Shown here piece by piece: positions 18,665 to 26,882 of a stretch of 64,000 nt of DNA. The notes beneath the pieces are model-generated. The model made no database searches. It was given only the letters and a program-made list of their open reading frames with translations, and was not told where the DNA came from. This stretch comes from Halorhabdus salina (GTDB lineage Archaea; Halobacteriota; Halobacteria; Halobacteriales; Haloarculaceae): assembly GCF_013839425.1 (NCBI RefSeq), contig NZ_JACDNP010000006.1, forward strand, positions 82,038 to 146,037, given 5' to 3'. Numbering within the stretch: position 1 is the stretch's first letter; every line of letters begins with the position of its first letter. The position numbers and the translations under genes were made by a program.

Positions 18665-19673
18665 GCCGTTAGTGATCCCGGTCGATCAGTATCTCCATCC
18701 GTCGTTGCCCGACGTTTGGTTCGGGGTGGTCATGTTCGCCCTGGCGATGTATGTCGTGCTGGACGGCTTCGACTTCGGCATTGGTATGCTGTATGCGACC
18801 CGCGAGGACGACCACGATCGGGAGACGCTCCTGGCGGCGTTCGGGCCGATCTGGGACGCCAACGAGGTGTGGCTGATCGCTTTCGGAACGATGACGCTCG
18901 CCGCCTTCCCGGACGTCTACTCGCGGCTGCTGGCCGACAACTACCTGATCGCACTCGGCTTCGTCCTCGCGCTGCTGTTCCGTGGCGTCGGTCCGGAATT
19001 GCGCGAACAGCGCGAGGACGAGCAGTGGCAGCGGGCCTGTGACTGGTCGTTCGTCGGCGGGAGTATCCTCGCGCCGTTCCTGTTCGGCGTCCTGGCCGGC
19101 TCGTGGGTGTTCAGTGTGGGCGCGATCTCACTGCCCGCGATCCTGACCGGCGTCGGCCTGGTGGCCGTCTCGGCGGCTACCGGTGCGGCGTTCCTGGCAG
19201 CCAAGACCGGGCCTGCACTCGCCGAGGAGATGCGCGATCTCGGCATTGTCGCGACGCTCGCGTACCTGGGCGGCGTGGTCGTCCTGCTGGCAGTCGTGAT
19301 CTGGACCGACGCTGGCGGGGCCGCGAGTACGATCCTCTCGGTTCCCGGGGTCGCCATCGTCGGGCTCTCGGTCGTTGCGGGTGTCGCCGGGATCGTCCTC
19401 GCGCTCCGGGATCGCTACAGGGCGTGGCTCGGGTTCGCACTCGCCCTGCCGGTACTGTTGAGTTTGCTCGTCGCCCTCCTGCTGTACCCGGAAATCTATC
19501 CCGCGACGGCCTCGGGGACGGCGCTGACCGTCGAGATGGCCGTGGTCTCGCCGCTCGCGTTGAACCTCACCACGATCCTCGGGTTCCCGGTACTGCTGGT
19601 CGTCCTGTGGTACTTCAAGTTCCTTTATAGCGTGTTCAGCGGGCCGATAGAGAGTGAGGGATACGGCGCGTAG
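18657..19673 (+). CDS. cydB: Cytochrome bd-type quinol oxidase subunit II
   Basis: A 338-residue subunit with about eight transmembrane helices that stabilises the heme-bearing CydA. The N-terminal core VMFALAMYVVLDGFDFGIGM followed by FGPIWDANEVWLIAFG and FPDVYSRLL is the family signature. It overlaps cydA by 8 bases, so both are read from the same mRNA. No third small subunit such as CydX is recognisable downstream. The trkH gene follows on the same strand after 78 bp. Confidence 0.95.
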   Translation: MSKPLVIPVDQYLHPSLPDVWFGVVMFALAMYVVLDGFDFGIGMLYATREDDHDRETLLAAFGPIWDANEVWLIAFGTMTLAAFPDVYSRLLADNYLIALGFVLALLFRGVGPELREQREDEQWQRACDWSFVGGSILAPFLFGVLAGSWVFSVGAISLPAILTGVGLVAVSAATGAAFLAAKTGPALAEEMRDLGIVATLAYLGGVVVLLAVVIWTDAGGAASTILSVPGVAIVGLSVVAGVAGIVLALRDRYRAWLGFALALPVLLSLLVALLLYPEIYPATASGTALTVEMAVVSPLALNLTTILGFPVLLVVLWYFKFLYSVFSGPIESEGYGA

Positions 19674-19751
19674 CCGGGTGGCCGTCGCAGTCGCCGAATC
19701 CCCGGGGCCGAAACGGCCATTTGTCCCCCGCCCGACGGTGTCGAACGTCCG

Positions 19752-21302
19752 ATGGTACGCGCGAGGATGGGCACGTACGTCGACTACCGGGTGAGCCTCG
19801 CCTACGTCGGGACAGTGCTGAAGTACATCGGCGTGACGCCGCTGTTCCCGCTCGTCCTATCGCTGTATTACGGCGAGGACCCACTCCCGTTCCTCGTCGC
19901 GAGTGTCGTCATGGTGTTGGGCGGCCGGGTGCTCGAAGCGGTCGACTCCGGGGACGATCTCGGCAACCGGGAGGCGTTCCTGCTCGTGAGTCTCGCGTGG
20001 CTCGTCGTGCCACTGGCGGGGACGATCCCGTATCTCGTCGCGGGGACGGGTACCGTCGCGGGTCCCGTCAATGCCCTCTTCGAGAGCATGAGTGGGTTCA
20101 CCACGACCGGCGCGACCGTCCTGGGGGATATCTCGGTCGACCGGCACGGCCACGCGATGATGCTCTGGCGCCAGCTCACCCAGTGGCTCGGTGGGATGGG
20201 CATCCTCGTGTTGATGGTCGCGATCCTCCCCGAACTCTCGGTCGGCGGCGCGCAGGTCATCGACCAGGAGGCTCCTGGGCTGTCCTTAGAGAAGCTGACG
20301 CCCCGGATCCAGGTGACAGCGCGCGTCCTCTGGGCCATCTACGCCGGGTTCACCGTCCTCGCGGCGGTGGTCTACTACGCACTCAACGTCGCCGGAATCG
20401 CGCAGAACATGGGGCTGTACAACGCCGTCGCCCACGCGCTGACGACGCTGCCCACAGGCGGCTTCTCGCCGGAAGCCCGGAGCATGAAGGCGTTTGTCCC
20501 CGCCGTCCAGTGGGTCGTGATGCCGTTCATGTTGATCGCCGGGACCAACTTCGCGCTGTTCTGGTACGTCCTCCGGGGCGATCCCCGAGAGCTGATCGAC
20601 AACACCGAGTTCCGGTCGTACTTGCTCGCCGTCGCTGGGGTAGGGGCAGTCCTCTCGGCACTGTTGTTCGCCGGTGTCGGCCTGGCCGGGACGCCCGCGA
20701 ACGTCGGCACGATCGTCGGGAACACCGAGAACGCCCTCCGGCAGGGGCTGTTCCAGGCGATCGCGATCGTGACGACGACCGGGTACGCGAGTATGGACGT
20801 CAATACCTGGGATCCCGTCGCCCAGACGATTCTGCTGTTCGCGTACTTCCTCGGTGGGTCGGCGGGCTCGGCCGCCGGCTCGATCAAGATCGTCCGGTGG
20901 GTGCTCGTCACGAAGGGCATCGACCGCTCGCTGTTCACGTCGATTCACCCTGACGCAGTGCGGCCGATCCGGCTGGGCAAGGAGATCGTCGACAACGAGA
21001 CCGTCCGGGACGTCTTCGCGTTCGTCGCGCTCTTTCTCGTGATCTTCGTCGTCTCGACGGTCCTGCTGTACCTCGATAGTCTCCGGACGCCCGAGGTAAC
21101 GCTATCCGGGCTGGACGCGATGAGTGTCGCCATCGCCACGCTTGGCAACGTCGGCCCTGGCTTTGGCGTCGTCGGGCCGATGGATAGCTTCCTGCCGTTT
21201 TCCGACCTCGGGAAGCTCTACATGACATTCCTGATGTGGATCGGCCGCCTGGAGGTGCTCTCGGTGCTGGTGATCTTCACGCCGACGTTCTGGCGGGGAT
21301 GA
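19752..21302 (+). CDS. trkH: TrkH-family potassium uptake protein
   Basis: A 516-residue membrane pore protein for K+ entry, important in an organism that balances salt with cytoplasmic potassium. Four pore loops are visible, including SGFTTTGATVL, LPTGGFSPEARS, TTTGYAS and LGNVGPGFG, each with the Gly-rich selectivity turn. The start could be ATG 19752 or 19767 (MGTYVDYRV); both fit. No TrkA regulatory subunit is adjacent, so its RCK partner must be elsewhere. The gene stands alone after cydAB. Confidence 0.92.
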   Translation: MVRARMGTYVDYRVSLAYVGTVLKYIGVTPLFPLVLSLYYGEDPLPFLVASVVMVLGGRVLEAVDSGDDLGNREAFLLVSLAWLVVPLAGTIPYLVAGTGTVAGPVNALFESMSGFTTTGATVLGDISVDRHGHAMMLWRQLTQWLGGMGILVLMVAILPELSVGGAQVIDQEAPGLSLEKLTPRIQVTARVLWAIYAGFTVLAAVVYYALNVAGIAQNMGLYNAVAHALTTLPTGGFSPEARSMKAFVPAVQWVVMPFMLIAGTNFALFWYVLRGDPRELIDNTEFRSYLLAVAGVGAVLSALLFAGVGLAGTPANVGTIVGNTENALRQGLFQAIAIVTTTGYASMDVNTWDPVAQTILLFAYFLGGSAGSAAGSIKIVRWVLVTKGIDRSLFTSIHPDAVRPIRLGKEIVDNETVRDVFAFVALFLVIFVVSTVLLYLDSLRTPEVTLSGLDAMSVAIATLGNVGPGFGVVGPMDSFLPFSDLGKLYMTFLMWIGRLEVLSVLVIFTPTFWRG

Positions 21303-21363
21303 CCCGGGAGTGACCGCACTTTGCTTCGACGCGCTTAGGGGCCGGCCCCGCGTGGACTCGGGC

Positions 21364-21654
21364 ATGACCGACGACGCAATCCTCGATGAACTGTTCGCCG
21401 TCATCGAGGACCGCAAGGAGAAGTTGCCCGAGGATTCCTACACAGCCGACCTGTTCACCCACGAGAAGGGCGAGAACGCCGTTCTGGAGAAACTCGGCGA
21501 GGAATCGACGGAGTTGCTACTGGCGGCCAAGGACGACGATCGCGAGGAGATCGCCCACGAGAGCGCCGATATCGTCTATCATCTGCTGGTCCTGCTTGCG
21601 ATGAACGATATGGATCTGAGCGATTTGCGGGCGGAGTTGCGCGAGCGACGGTAG
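21364..21654 (+). CDS. hisE: Phosphoribosyl-ATP diphosphatase
   Basis: A 96-residue all-alpha NTP pyrophosphohydrolase that splits phosphoribosyl-ATP to phosphoribosyl-AMP and pyrophosphate, the second step of histidine synthesis. The MazG-like metal site is visible as EKLGEESTELLLAAKDDDREEIAHESADIVYH (residues given in part), with E-x-x-E then E-x-x-D. The ATG at 21364 gives MTDDAILDELF. It is a free-standing HisE, not fused to HisI. A hairpin follows directly. Confidence 0.94.
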   Translation: MTDDAILDELFAVIEDRKEKLPEDSYTADLFTHEKGENAVLEKLGEESTELLLAAKDDDREEIAHESADIVYHLLVLLAMNDMDLSDLRAELRERR

Positions 21655-21655
21655 C

Positions 21656-21678
21656 GAGGTCGGGCGAAGCGAGACCTC
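21656..21678 (+). terminator. Hairpin after hisE
   Basis: GAGGTC (21656-21661) pairs with GACCTC (21673-21678) across a purine-rich loop, directly after the hisE stop codon. It may end or protect the hisE transcript; there is no clear T-run, so this is tentative. Confidence 0.35.
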
Positions 21679-21745
21679 AAAATGAATACCGAAGGTGAGG
21701 CCTCGAAGAACGCCCTTTTACCCGGTGACAGCCTACCCAGCGTCA

Positions 21746-22714
21746 ATGAGCCATCCATTCGAGACTCTGCCGACGACGCCCACGTCGGAGGAACTCATCG
21801 ACAAAGCCTTCTCGCGGGCCGCCCGGGCGGGCCGGGCCAAACAGGGCCACGAGGCCCAGGAGTCGATGCTCCAGACGGCGTCGAACATCCTTTCGGACAA
21901 TTTAGAGAACGTCGTCACGGCCTGGCCGGATTTCGACGATCTGGATCCGTTCTACCGGCAGTTGGCCGATGCCGAGAGCAGCGTCGACGACTTGCGAAAG
22001 CACCTCTCGGAGGTCACCTGGGCCAGCCGGAAAACCGACGACATCCGCGACGAGTACCAGTCTCGGCTGCGCAACGCCGACACCGACGGGGCCCGGAAAC
22101 TCCGAAAGCAGGCCTTCGCGCGTCTGGCGGACGTCACCCGCGAAGTGAGCGACGACCTCGCGGCGCTCGGAGAGGCCCGAAATGCCCTTCGGGTGTTCCC
22201 GGACATCCGGCCCGACGAACCGGCGATTGTCGTCGCGGGCTACCCCAACGTCGGAAAATCGTCGTTCGTGAATCGGGTGACACGGGCCGATAACGAGATC
22301 GCTGCCTATCCGTTCACGACGACCCAGATCCACGTCGGCCACCTCGAACGCGATCACATCCGGTATCAACTGGTGGACACGCCGGGACTCCTCGATCGAC
22401 CGCCCGAGGAACGCAACGATATCGAGACCCAGGCGATCAGCGCGCTCGAACACCTTGCCGATACCGTGCTCGTCCTGGTTGATGCCAGCGGCGAGTGTGG
22501 GTTCCCGATCGATGTCCAGCTGGACCTCCGGGACGATGTCGTCGAACGTTTCCAGGACGCTCCCGTCCTGACGATCGCCAACAAGGCAGACCGATCCCGT
22601 GACGTCGAGGCCGACCACTATATGAGCGTCACTGAAGACGACAACGTCGAGGGTGTCCTCGATGCGGCGATCGACGCCGTCGGGTACGAGCCTGAACTAC
22701 CCTTCGAGGAGTGA
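21746..22714 (+). CDS. NOG1-like GTPase
   Basis: A 322-residue GTP-binding protein of the Obg/NOG1 group that acts in large ribosomal subunit assembly. An N-terminal helical domain of about 150 residues is followed by G1 GYPNVGKSSFVNRV, the switch PFTTTQIHVGH, G3 DTPGLLDRP, G4 NKAD and the C-terminal helix. The ATG at 21746 gives MSHPFETLPTTPT, a typical start for the archaeal family; the longer frame upstream is not coding-like. It stands alone. Confidence 0.92.
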   Translation: MSHPFETLPTTPTSEELIDKAFSRAARAGRAKQGHEAQESMLQTASNILSDNLENVVTAWPDFDDLDPFYRQLADAESSVDDLRKHLSEVTWASRKTDDIRDEYQSRLRNADTDGARKLRKQAFARLADVTREVSDDLAALGEARNALRVFPDIRPDEPAIVVAGYPNVGKSSFVNRVTRADNEIAAYPFTTTQIHVGHLERDHIRYQLVDTPGLLDRPPEERNDIETQAISALEHLADTVLVLVDASGECGFPIDVQLDLRDDVVERFQDAPVLTIANKADRSRDVEADHYMSVTEDDNVEGVLDAAIDAVGYEPELPFEE

Positions 22715-22757
22715 TGATCGGGGTGTGACGAGTTCTATTGTTTGTCTGATTGGTTCC

Positions 22758-23504
22758 TTACACGGCAGTCGCGTTGTAGATAACTTGCACTGTTGCCGAG
22801 ACGTCGACCGGTCCGCTCTCGATGGTCGTCGACGTAGCGACGTCCCCGGATTCTGTTGCCATCATCGCCTGTTCGACGCGGTAGGGCCGGACGCTTACGT
22901 CGTCTGCACTGATCGAAGCTGCGCCTTCGATCGTTAGGTCGGCACTCCCGGCGAGCGTTTCGGCCTCGCCACGGGCCCGGCCCATCGCGTTCTCTAAGGC
23001 CTCCTGGCGGAGTTCGTGCCGGCGCTCCTCGGACAGTGTGAAGGAGACGCCCTGGACGCGATTGGCCCCGCTGTCGACGACGCCGTCGATTACCTTACCG
23101 ACCCTGTCTGGATCGTCGAGCGTGATTTGAAAGGTGTGGACGGCTCGATATTCGGTGGTTCGTTTCGTTTCGGATCGTTCCCGCACCTCGCCGATGTCGT
23201 AGTGGACGGTTTCGATATTGTCGTCGCTGATTCCACGCTCGTCGAGCGTCGATCGCAGCGCGGTGACGTTCTCGGCGACTCGATCCCGGGCGGTCGTGGC
23301 GTCCTCGGCCGTCGCCACCACTCCGACACGGAGAAGCGCCTGATCGGGCTGGGCCGAGACCTCACCCGACGCGCCGACTTCGATCTGTCGGTCTGGTTGG
23401 TCGGTCTGTGCGACTGGCGAGACAGCCGTTGCCACGCCGACCGCCGCCAGGAGCGTCACGGCGACGATCGCTACTACGAATACTGATCTGTTCGTGCGCA
23501 TCAC
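22758..23504 (-). CDS. SIMPL domain (DUF541) exported protein
   Basis: A 248-residue protein with an N-terminal hydrophobic segment (residues 8-27, signal peptide or membrane anchor) and then a SIMPL/DUF541 domain (IEVGASGEVSAQPDQALLRVGV and later VQGVSFTLSEER, given in part). The family is extracytoplasmic and its function is poorly defined. No lipobox Cys is seen. It lies downstream of the DUF389 gene on the same strand, with a strong hairpin between them, so it is probably transcribed on its own. Confidence 0.9.
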   Translation of the reverse strand: MMRTNRSVFVVAIVAVTLLAAVGVATAVSPVAQTDQPDRQIEVGASGEVSAQPDQALLRVGVVATAEDATTARDRVAENVTALRSTLDERGISDDNIETVHYDIGEVRERSETKRTTEYRAVHTFQITLDDPDRVGKVIDGVVDSGANRVQGVSFTLSEERRHELRQEALENAMGRARGEAETLAGSADLTIEGAASISADDVSVRPYRVEQAMMATESGDVATSTTIESGPVDVSATVQVIYNATAV

Positions 23505-23541
23505 TACCCCCTTCGACCCGGGTCTAAAAACACCTATCTCA

Positions 23542-23563
23542 AGCTCAAACGGTCGTTTGAGCT
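23542..23563 (-). terminator. Perfect hairpin between the DUF389 and SIMPL genes
   Basis: AGCTCAAACG (23542-23551) is perfectly complementary to CGTTTGAGCT (23554-23563), giving a 10-bp stem with a 2-base turn. It begins one base beyond the stop codon of the DUF389 gene and lies about 40 bases before the SIMPL start on the same strand. It is either a terminator or an operator for the SIMPL gene. Confidence 0.5.
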
Positions 23564-23564
23564 A

Positions 23565-24875
23565 TCACGCCGTCTCGGTCGTCACGTACCTGACCTCGAT
23601 GGTGAGATCCGTCGCGACGATGGTGTCCAGGCGCTCGTCGAGTCGATCGACCAGATCGGGGGGTCGATCGCCGGGGGACACACCGACGGTGATCTCGACG
23701 CGCTGTGGCTGCTGGAAGAACAGGCCGCTCGATCGCTCGACCGACACGTCCTGAACAGTCACCCCGGGGGTCTCGGCGACAACATCGTTGACTCCCTCGT
23801 CGATCTGACCGTCCACTGTGGCCCGCGCGTACGTATCGTACGTGACGCCGCCGAGGAACACCGACAGGACGGCGATCGCGACAACGAGCGCCAGGACGCG
23901 CTTGAGCGTACTCGCGCGGGCGTCGTCCTCACGGAACCAGTGGGTCGGTCGGTACCCCAGGTACCACAGCACCGCCAGTGCGGCCAGGTTGATCGAGAGG
24001 ACGTTCACGAGCGTCAACACGCCCGAGCCGAGGCTGACGGTCGGCAGGCCCCAGGCGATTCCGATGCCGACGGTCGCGGCCGGTGGGATCAACGCGACGG
24101 CGATCATCACGCCCACGAGGGCGGTCGAGACGCCCGTCGAGAGGCTAACCACGCCCGCGACGCCAGCACCCAGCGCGACCACCAGCGAGAGGAAGTCCGG
24201 CAGCAGTCGTTCACGGATCGCCGGGGTCGCCGTCACGTCGAATCCCGGCGGGATCAAGTAGAGATTGCGCACCAGGAATGCGAAGACGGCGGCACTGAGC
24301 ACCGCCAGCGCGAGGCCGGCGACCTGCAGCCCGACGCCGCGCCGGAACAGCGCCTCGTCGTCGACAACGGTCCCGACGCTGGCTGCCATCGCCGGGCCGA
24401 TCAGCGGTGCGATCACCATCGAGCCGACGATCACTGCCGGCGAGTCGAGCAAGAGCCCAGCGGTGGCGATCACCGCCGAGACAACTGTCAGGATCGCGTA
24501 ACTCCAGGTCGCCGGTGCGAGATCGGCGGCCTTGGAGGTGAGTTCCTCGCGAGCGATGCGTTCCTCGTCGCGTTCCTCGGCGTAGCGGTCCTGTAACTCC
24601 TCGAAGCGTCGCGAGATGACCGTGTTTGCCTCGACGACGACGGTGTACGCTTGCTCGTCGATACCAGCCTCCCGCAACCGTTCGAGAACGGGTTCGACGG
24701 CGTTGGTCGGCAACGGGACGTACGCGACGGCGGTGTACTCCCGCCCGCTGGTCTCGTCGGTGAGGACGTAATCGACGTCTTCATCGTCCAGAGCGCCCTC
24801 GATGGCCTCGCGTTTGCCGGCGGGGATCGTGATCTGGACGAGTCGCACACCCGGCCCGTCGGCCGGTACGCCCAT
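23565..24875 (-). CDS. TIGR00341/DUF389 membrane protein
   Basis: A 436-residue protein with an N-terminal soluble domain of about 130 residues (LVQITIPAGKREAIEGAL start) and then six or more transmembrane helices. The core AVIVGSMVIAPLIGPAMAAS and VALIPPAATVGIGIAWG are the DUF389 hallmarks. Some relatives are called TIGR00341. The role is unknown; a transport or mechanosensing role has been suggested for bacterial members but is not shown here. The start at 24875 is a good ATG. Confidence 0.9.
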   Translation of the reverse strand: MGVPADGPGVRLVQITIPAGKREAIEGALDDEDVDYVLTDETSGREYTAVAYVPLPTNAVEPVLERLREAGIDEQAYTVVVEANTVISRRFEELQDRYAEERDEERIAREELTSKAADLAPATWSYAILTVVSAVIATAGLLLDSPAVIVGSMVIAPLIGPAMAASVGTVVDDEALFRRGVGLQVAGLALAVLSAAVFAFLVRNLYLIPPGFDVTATPAIRERLLPDFLSLVVALGAGVAGVVSLSTGVSTALVGVMIAVALIPPAATVGIGIAWGLPTVSLGSGVLTLVNVLSINLAALAVLWYLGYRPTHWFREDDARASTLKRVLALVVAIAVLSVFLGGVTYDTYARATVDGQIDEGVNDVVAETPGVTVQDVSVERSSGLFFQQPQRVEITVGVSPGDRPPDLVDRLDERLDTIVATDLTIEVRYVTTETA

Positions 24876-24947
24876 ATACCTGTGGTTGCTCGCGCTGTCG
24901 AGTCAGCCGCGACGTGTGCCTACGCTTTCACCATCCGGGTGAGGAAC

Positions 24948-25106
24948 TCACCGCTCTTTGCGAGTATCACGGCGCGCCGTCCGTTCGGCCTCCTCGCGGG
25001 TCATCGTGTCCCGCTTGTCGTGTTCTCCACGAACCAGGGCGTAGAGGACGATCGGGAACGCGACCCCGATCACGAGCACCAGGACGACGATTACGCCGGC
25101 AGCCAT
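24948..25106 (-). CDS. Small membrane protein coupled to a Zn-ribbon protein
   Basis: A 52-residue protein with one N-terminal transmembrane helix ([21 protein letters not shown], in part) and a charged tail rich in Arg, Glu and Thr. Its ATG at 25106 overlaps the stop codon of the zinc-ribbon gene by one base (TGATG), so it is translationally coupled to it. No function is recognisable. Confidence 0.65.
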   Translation of the reverse strand: MAAGVIVVLVLVIGVAFPIVLYALVRGEHDKRDTMTREEAERTARRDTRKER

Positions 25107-25324
25107 CAGCCGAGGAACACGTCGACGATGTCGCTCGTCCCGGACGTCGTGTCCCGATAGAGCTCGGAGTACCCGCAGTTGGTACACGAGACGACCTTGA
25201 AGCTGTTCGTCTGAATGTCGAACATCTTGCTCAACCCGCCGCCGGTCGTCGAGATCTCGCCGACGTCGGTCTCGGTGTGACCACACTTCGGACAGCCACG
25301 GTCGGAATCAGTTGCAGGGACCAT
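25106..25324 (-). CDS. Small zinc-ribbon nucleic-acid-binding protein
   Basis: A 72-residue protein with two CxxC pairs, [11 protein letters not shown] and [11 protein letters not shown], which make one zinc ribbon. Its composition fits a COG3478-type zinc-ribbon protein. The ATG at 25324 ([10 protein letters not shown]) was chosen; the frame upstream reads backwards into engB. It is transcribed divergently from engB across about 90 bp and is coupled to the membrane peptide gene. The role is unknown. Confidence 0.82.
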   Translation of the reverse strand: MVPATDSDRGCPKCGHTETDVGEISTTGGGLSKMFDIQTNSFKVVSCTNCGYSELYRDTTSGTSDIVDVFLG

Positions 25325-25412
25325 ACCAGAACTCTGCTGGACAAGCGAGCATAAACCTTCTCCCGGCGATAGAAACCGAGGTGTCTTTCCCATCAGATCC
25401 AGTAAAGTCGAT

Positions 25413-26030
25413 ATGTTCGAGACGCGGCCGAATCGGGGGAGTGAGGTCGTCCTCGCGGGGCGATCGAACGTGGGCAAGTCGACGCTCATGCGGGAGCTGA
25501 CCGGCCACACCTTCGATACCGGCCAACGGCCCGGGGTGACCCGCGAGCCGAATCATTACGACTGGACGAGCCAGGACTTCGTCATCACGGACCTCCCCGG
25601 CTTTGGCTATATGGAGGGCGTCCCCGACGAGGCCCGCGAGCAGATCAAGACCGACGTCGTCCACTACGTCGAGGAATATGCCGAGAACATCCTCGTGGGG
25701 ATCCTCGTCGTCGACGGCAAGAGCGTCATCGACATCATCGACCGTCACTCCGGGCCAGATGAGATCCCCCACGACGTCGAACTGTTTCACTTCCTCCGGG
25801 AAGTCGGGATTCCGACCGTCGTCGCCGTCAACAAGATGGACAAGGTCGACGATCGTGACGAGCGCCTGGACGCCCTCTGTGATCGCTTGGGCCTGCATCC
25901 TCCCTGGAAGCAGTGGCAAAACACGATCGCACCGATCACGGCCAAACGCGGTTCGATCGATACCCTCAACGAGGCCGTCCGCCACCACCTTCACGAGGCC
26001 GAACGCGACGACCTCTTTCAGTTCTTCTAA
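25413..26030 (+). CDS. engB: EngB-type GTP-binding protein
   Basis: A 205-residue GTPase that helps assemble the large ribosomal subunit. Visible motifs are G1 [13 protein letters not shown], the switch [12 protein letters not shown]3 [14 protein letters not shown]4 [12 protein letters not shown] and G5 [11 protein letters not shown]. All are intact. It lies alone in front of a long hairpin-rich intergenic stretch. The archaeal versions have a shorter C-terminus, as here. Confidence 0.94.
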   Translation: MFETRPNRGSEVVLAGRSNVGKSTLMRELTGHTFDTGQRPGVTREPNHYDWTSQDFVITDLPGFGYMEGVPDEAREQIKTDVVHYVEEYAENILVGILVVDGKSVIDIIDRHSGPDEIPHDVELFHFLREVGIPTVVAVNKMDKVDDRDERLDALCDRLGLHPPWKQWQNTIAPITAKRGSIDTLNEAVRHHLHEAERDDLFQFF

Positions 26031-26486
26031 GACGACCTGATTTCCACCTTTTTACTGCGGAGGGTCGCCGGCGGCGACCCTCCTTGCAAAAATCTGGACC
26101 AAAAATGTCCGAACTCGCGGCTTCGCCGCGAGTTCGGCGAAACGCGCCGCTCTGCGGCGCGTATGCTCCTCGAATCGTTCGGTGAAGTGCAAATGCTCAC
26201 AGGGTGTTATCGACTAATTTACACAGGAGTTTATTTCAGACGGTTTGAAATTGAATCGACTACTCTGTATGGGTGCGAACTGATCGCGGGCATTGGCGTG
26301 AGCGGAGCGAGCGCGATTCACTGAATCCGAGCGAAGCGAGGATTCAGCTTTTTCACCCATGTTTTTGCCGCGAGCGGTTCGCGCGAAGCGCGAACCCGAG
26401 CGGGAAAAAGATGGTCTGTAGTGAGCGAATCGGCTGGGTAGCGAACGGGGCTGTAAACCCTCCTAAACCGTCCCCTGACCGGCCAC
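26031..26486. repeat. Hairpin-rich intergenic element, copy A, plus palindrome cluster
   Basis: About 450 bases without a gene. It opens with CACCTTTTTACTGCG (26045-26059), then a 10-bp hairpin GGAGGGTCGC/GCGACCCTCC (26059-26083), CTTGCAAAAA (26083-26092), GGACCAAAAA (26096-26105), a perfect GC hairpin (26111-26135) and CGCGCCGC/GCGGCGCG (26143-26161). The same three short blocks in the same order recur on the opposite strand at 45999-46134. Further right, CTGAATC/GATTCAG flank a GAGCGAAGCGAG repeat (26321-26347) and a longer imperfect palindrome lies at 26357-26414. No protein is supported here. Confidence 0.65.
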
Positions 26487-26882
26487 TTACTCGACGGCTT
26501 TCGGGCCATCTTCAGCTGCCGGCAGGTCCCGGGTGGCAACAATGTCGACACCGGTGTCACAGACGTTCTCGACGATCACGTCACCGAGTTCGACCGGGGC
26601 CTCGACCTCGACGGCCGCGATCTCGACCATCGCGTCCTCCAATTTCGGTTTGGGCATCGGCTGGGCGGACTTTACGGGCACGCGAGGGAGGACGCCGCCC
26701 GTGACTCGGGCAGTCGTCGGCAGGATCCGGGTCGGATTCCGGTATTCCTCTTTGGCGTACTCGGCCCCTCTGGGGCAGGTGTTGCCCTCGATCGATTGAA
26801 TCTCGCCGTCTTCGACGTCGATGGACACGTCACAGCCGACCGGGCAAGCGATACAGGTAATCTCGACGGTTTCGGTACTCAT
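26487..26882 (-). CDS. DUF1667 Cys-cluster protein of the glycerol-3-phosphate operon
   Basis: A 131-residue small protein. The N-terminus CIACPVGCDVSIDV and NTCPRGAEYAKEEY provides a C-x2-C-x3-C plus C pattern that could hold an iron-sulfur cluster. Next comes NPTRILPTTARV, all as in DUF1667 proteins. In several fermentative bacteria this gene follows the same two flavoprotein genes, so the three are thought to form one glycerol-3-phosphate-oxidising complex. It is the third gene of an operon, directly after the GlpB-like gene. Confidence 0.85.
   Translation of the reverse strand: MSTETVEITCIACPVGCDVSIDVEDGEIQSIEGNTCPRGAEYAKEEYRNPTRILPTTARVTGGVLPRVPVKSAQPMPKPKLEDAMVEIAAVEVEAPVELGDVIVENVCDTGVDIVATRDLPAAEDGPKAVE

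Noticed and set aside
26273..26704. Plus-strand frame across the hairpin cluster and DUF1667 gene
   Set aside because: It is composed of GAGCGAAGCG-type repeats and antisense of the DUF1667 gene.
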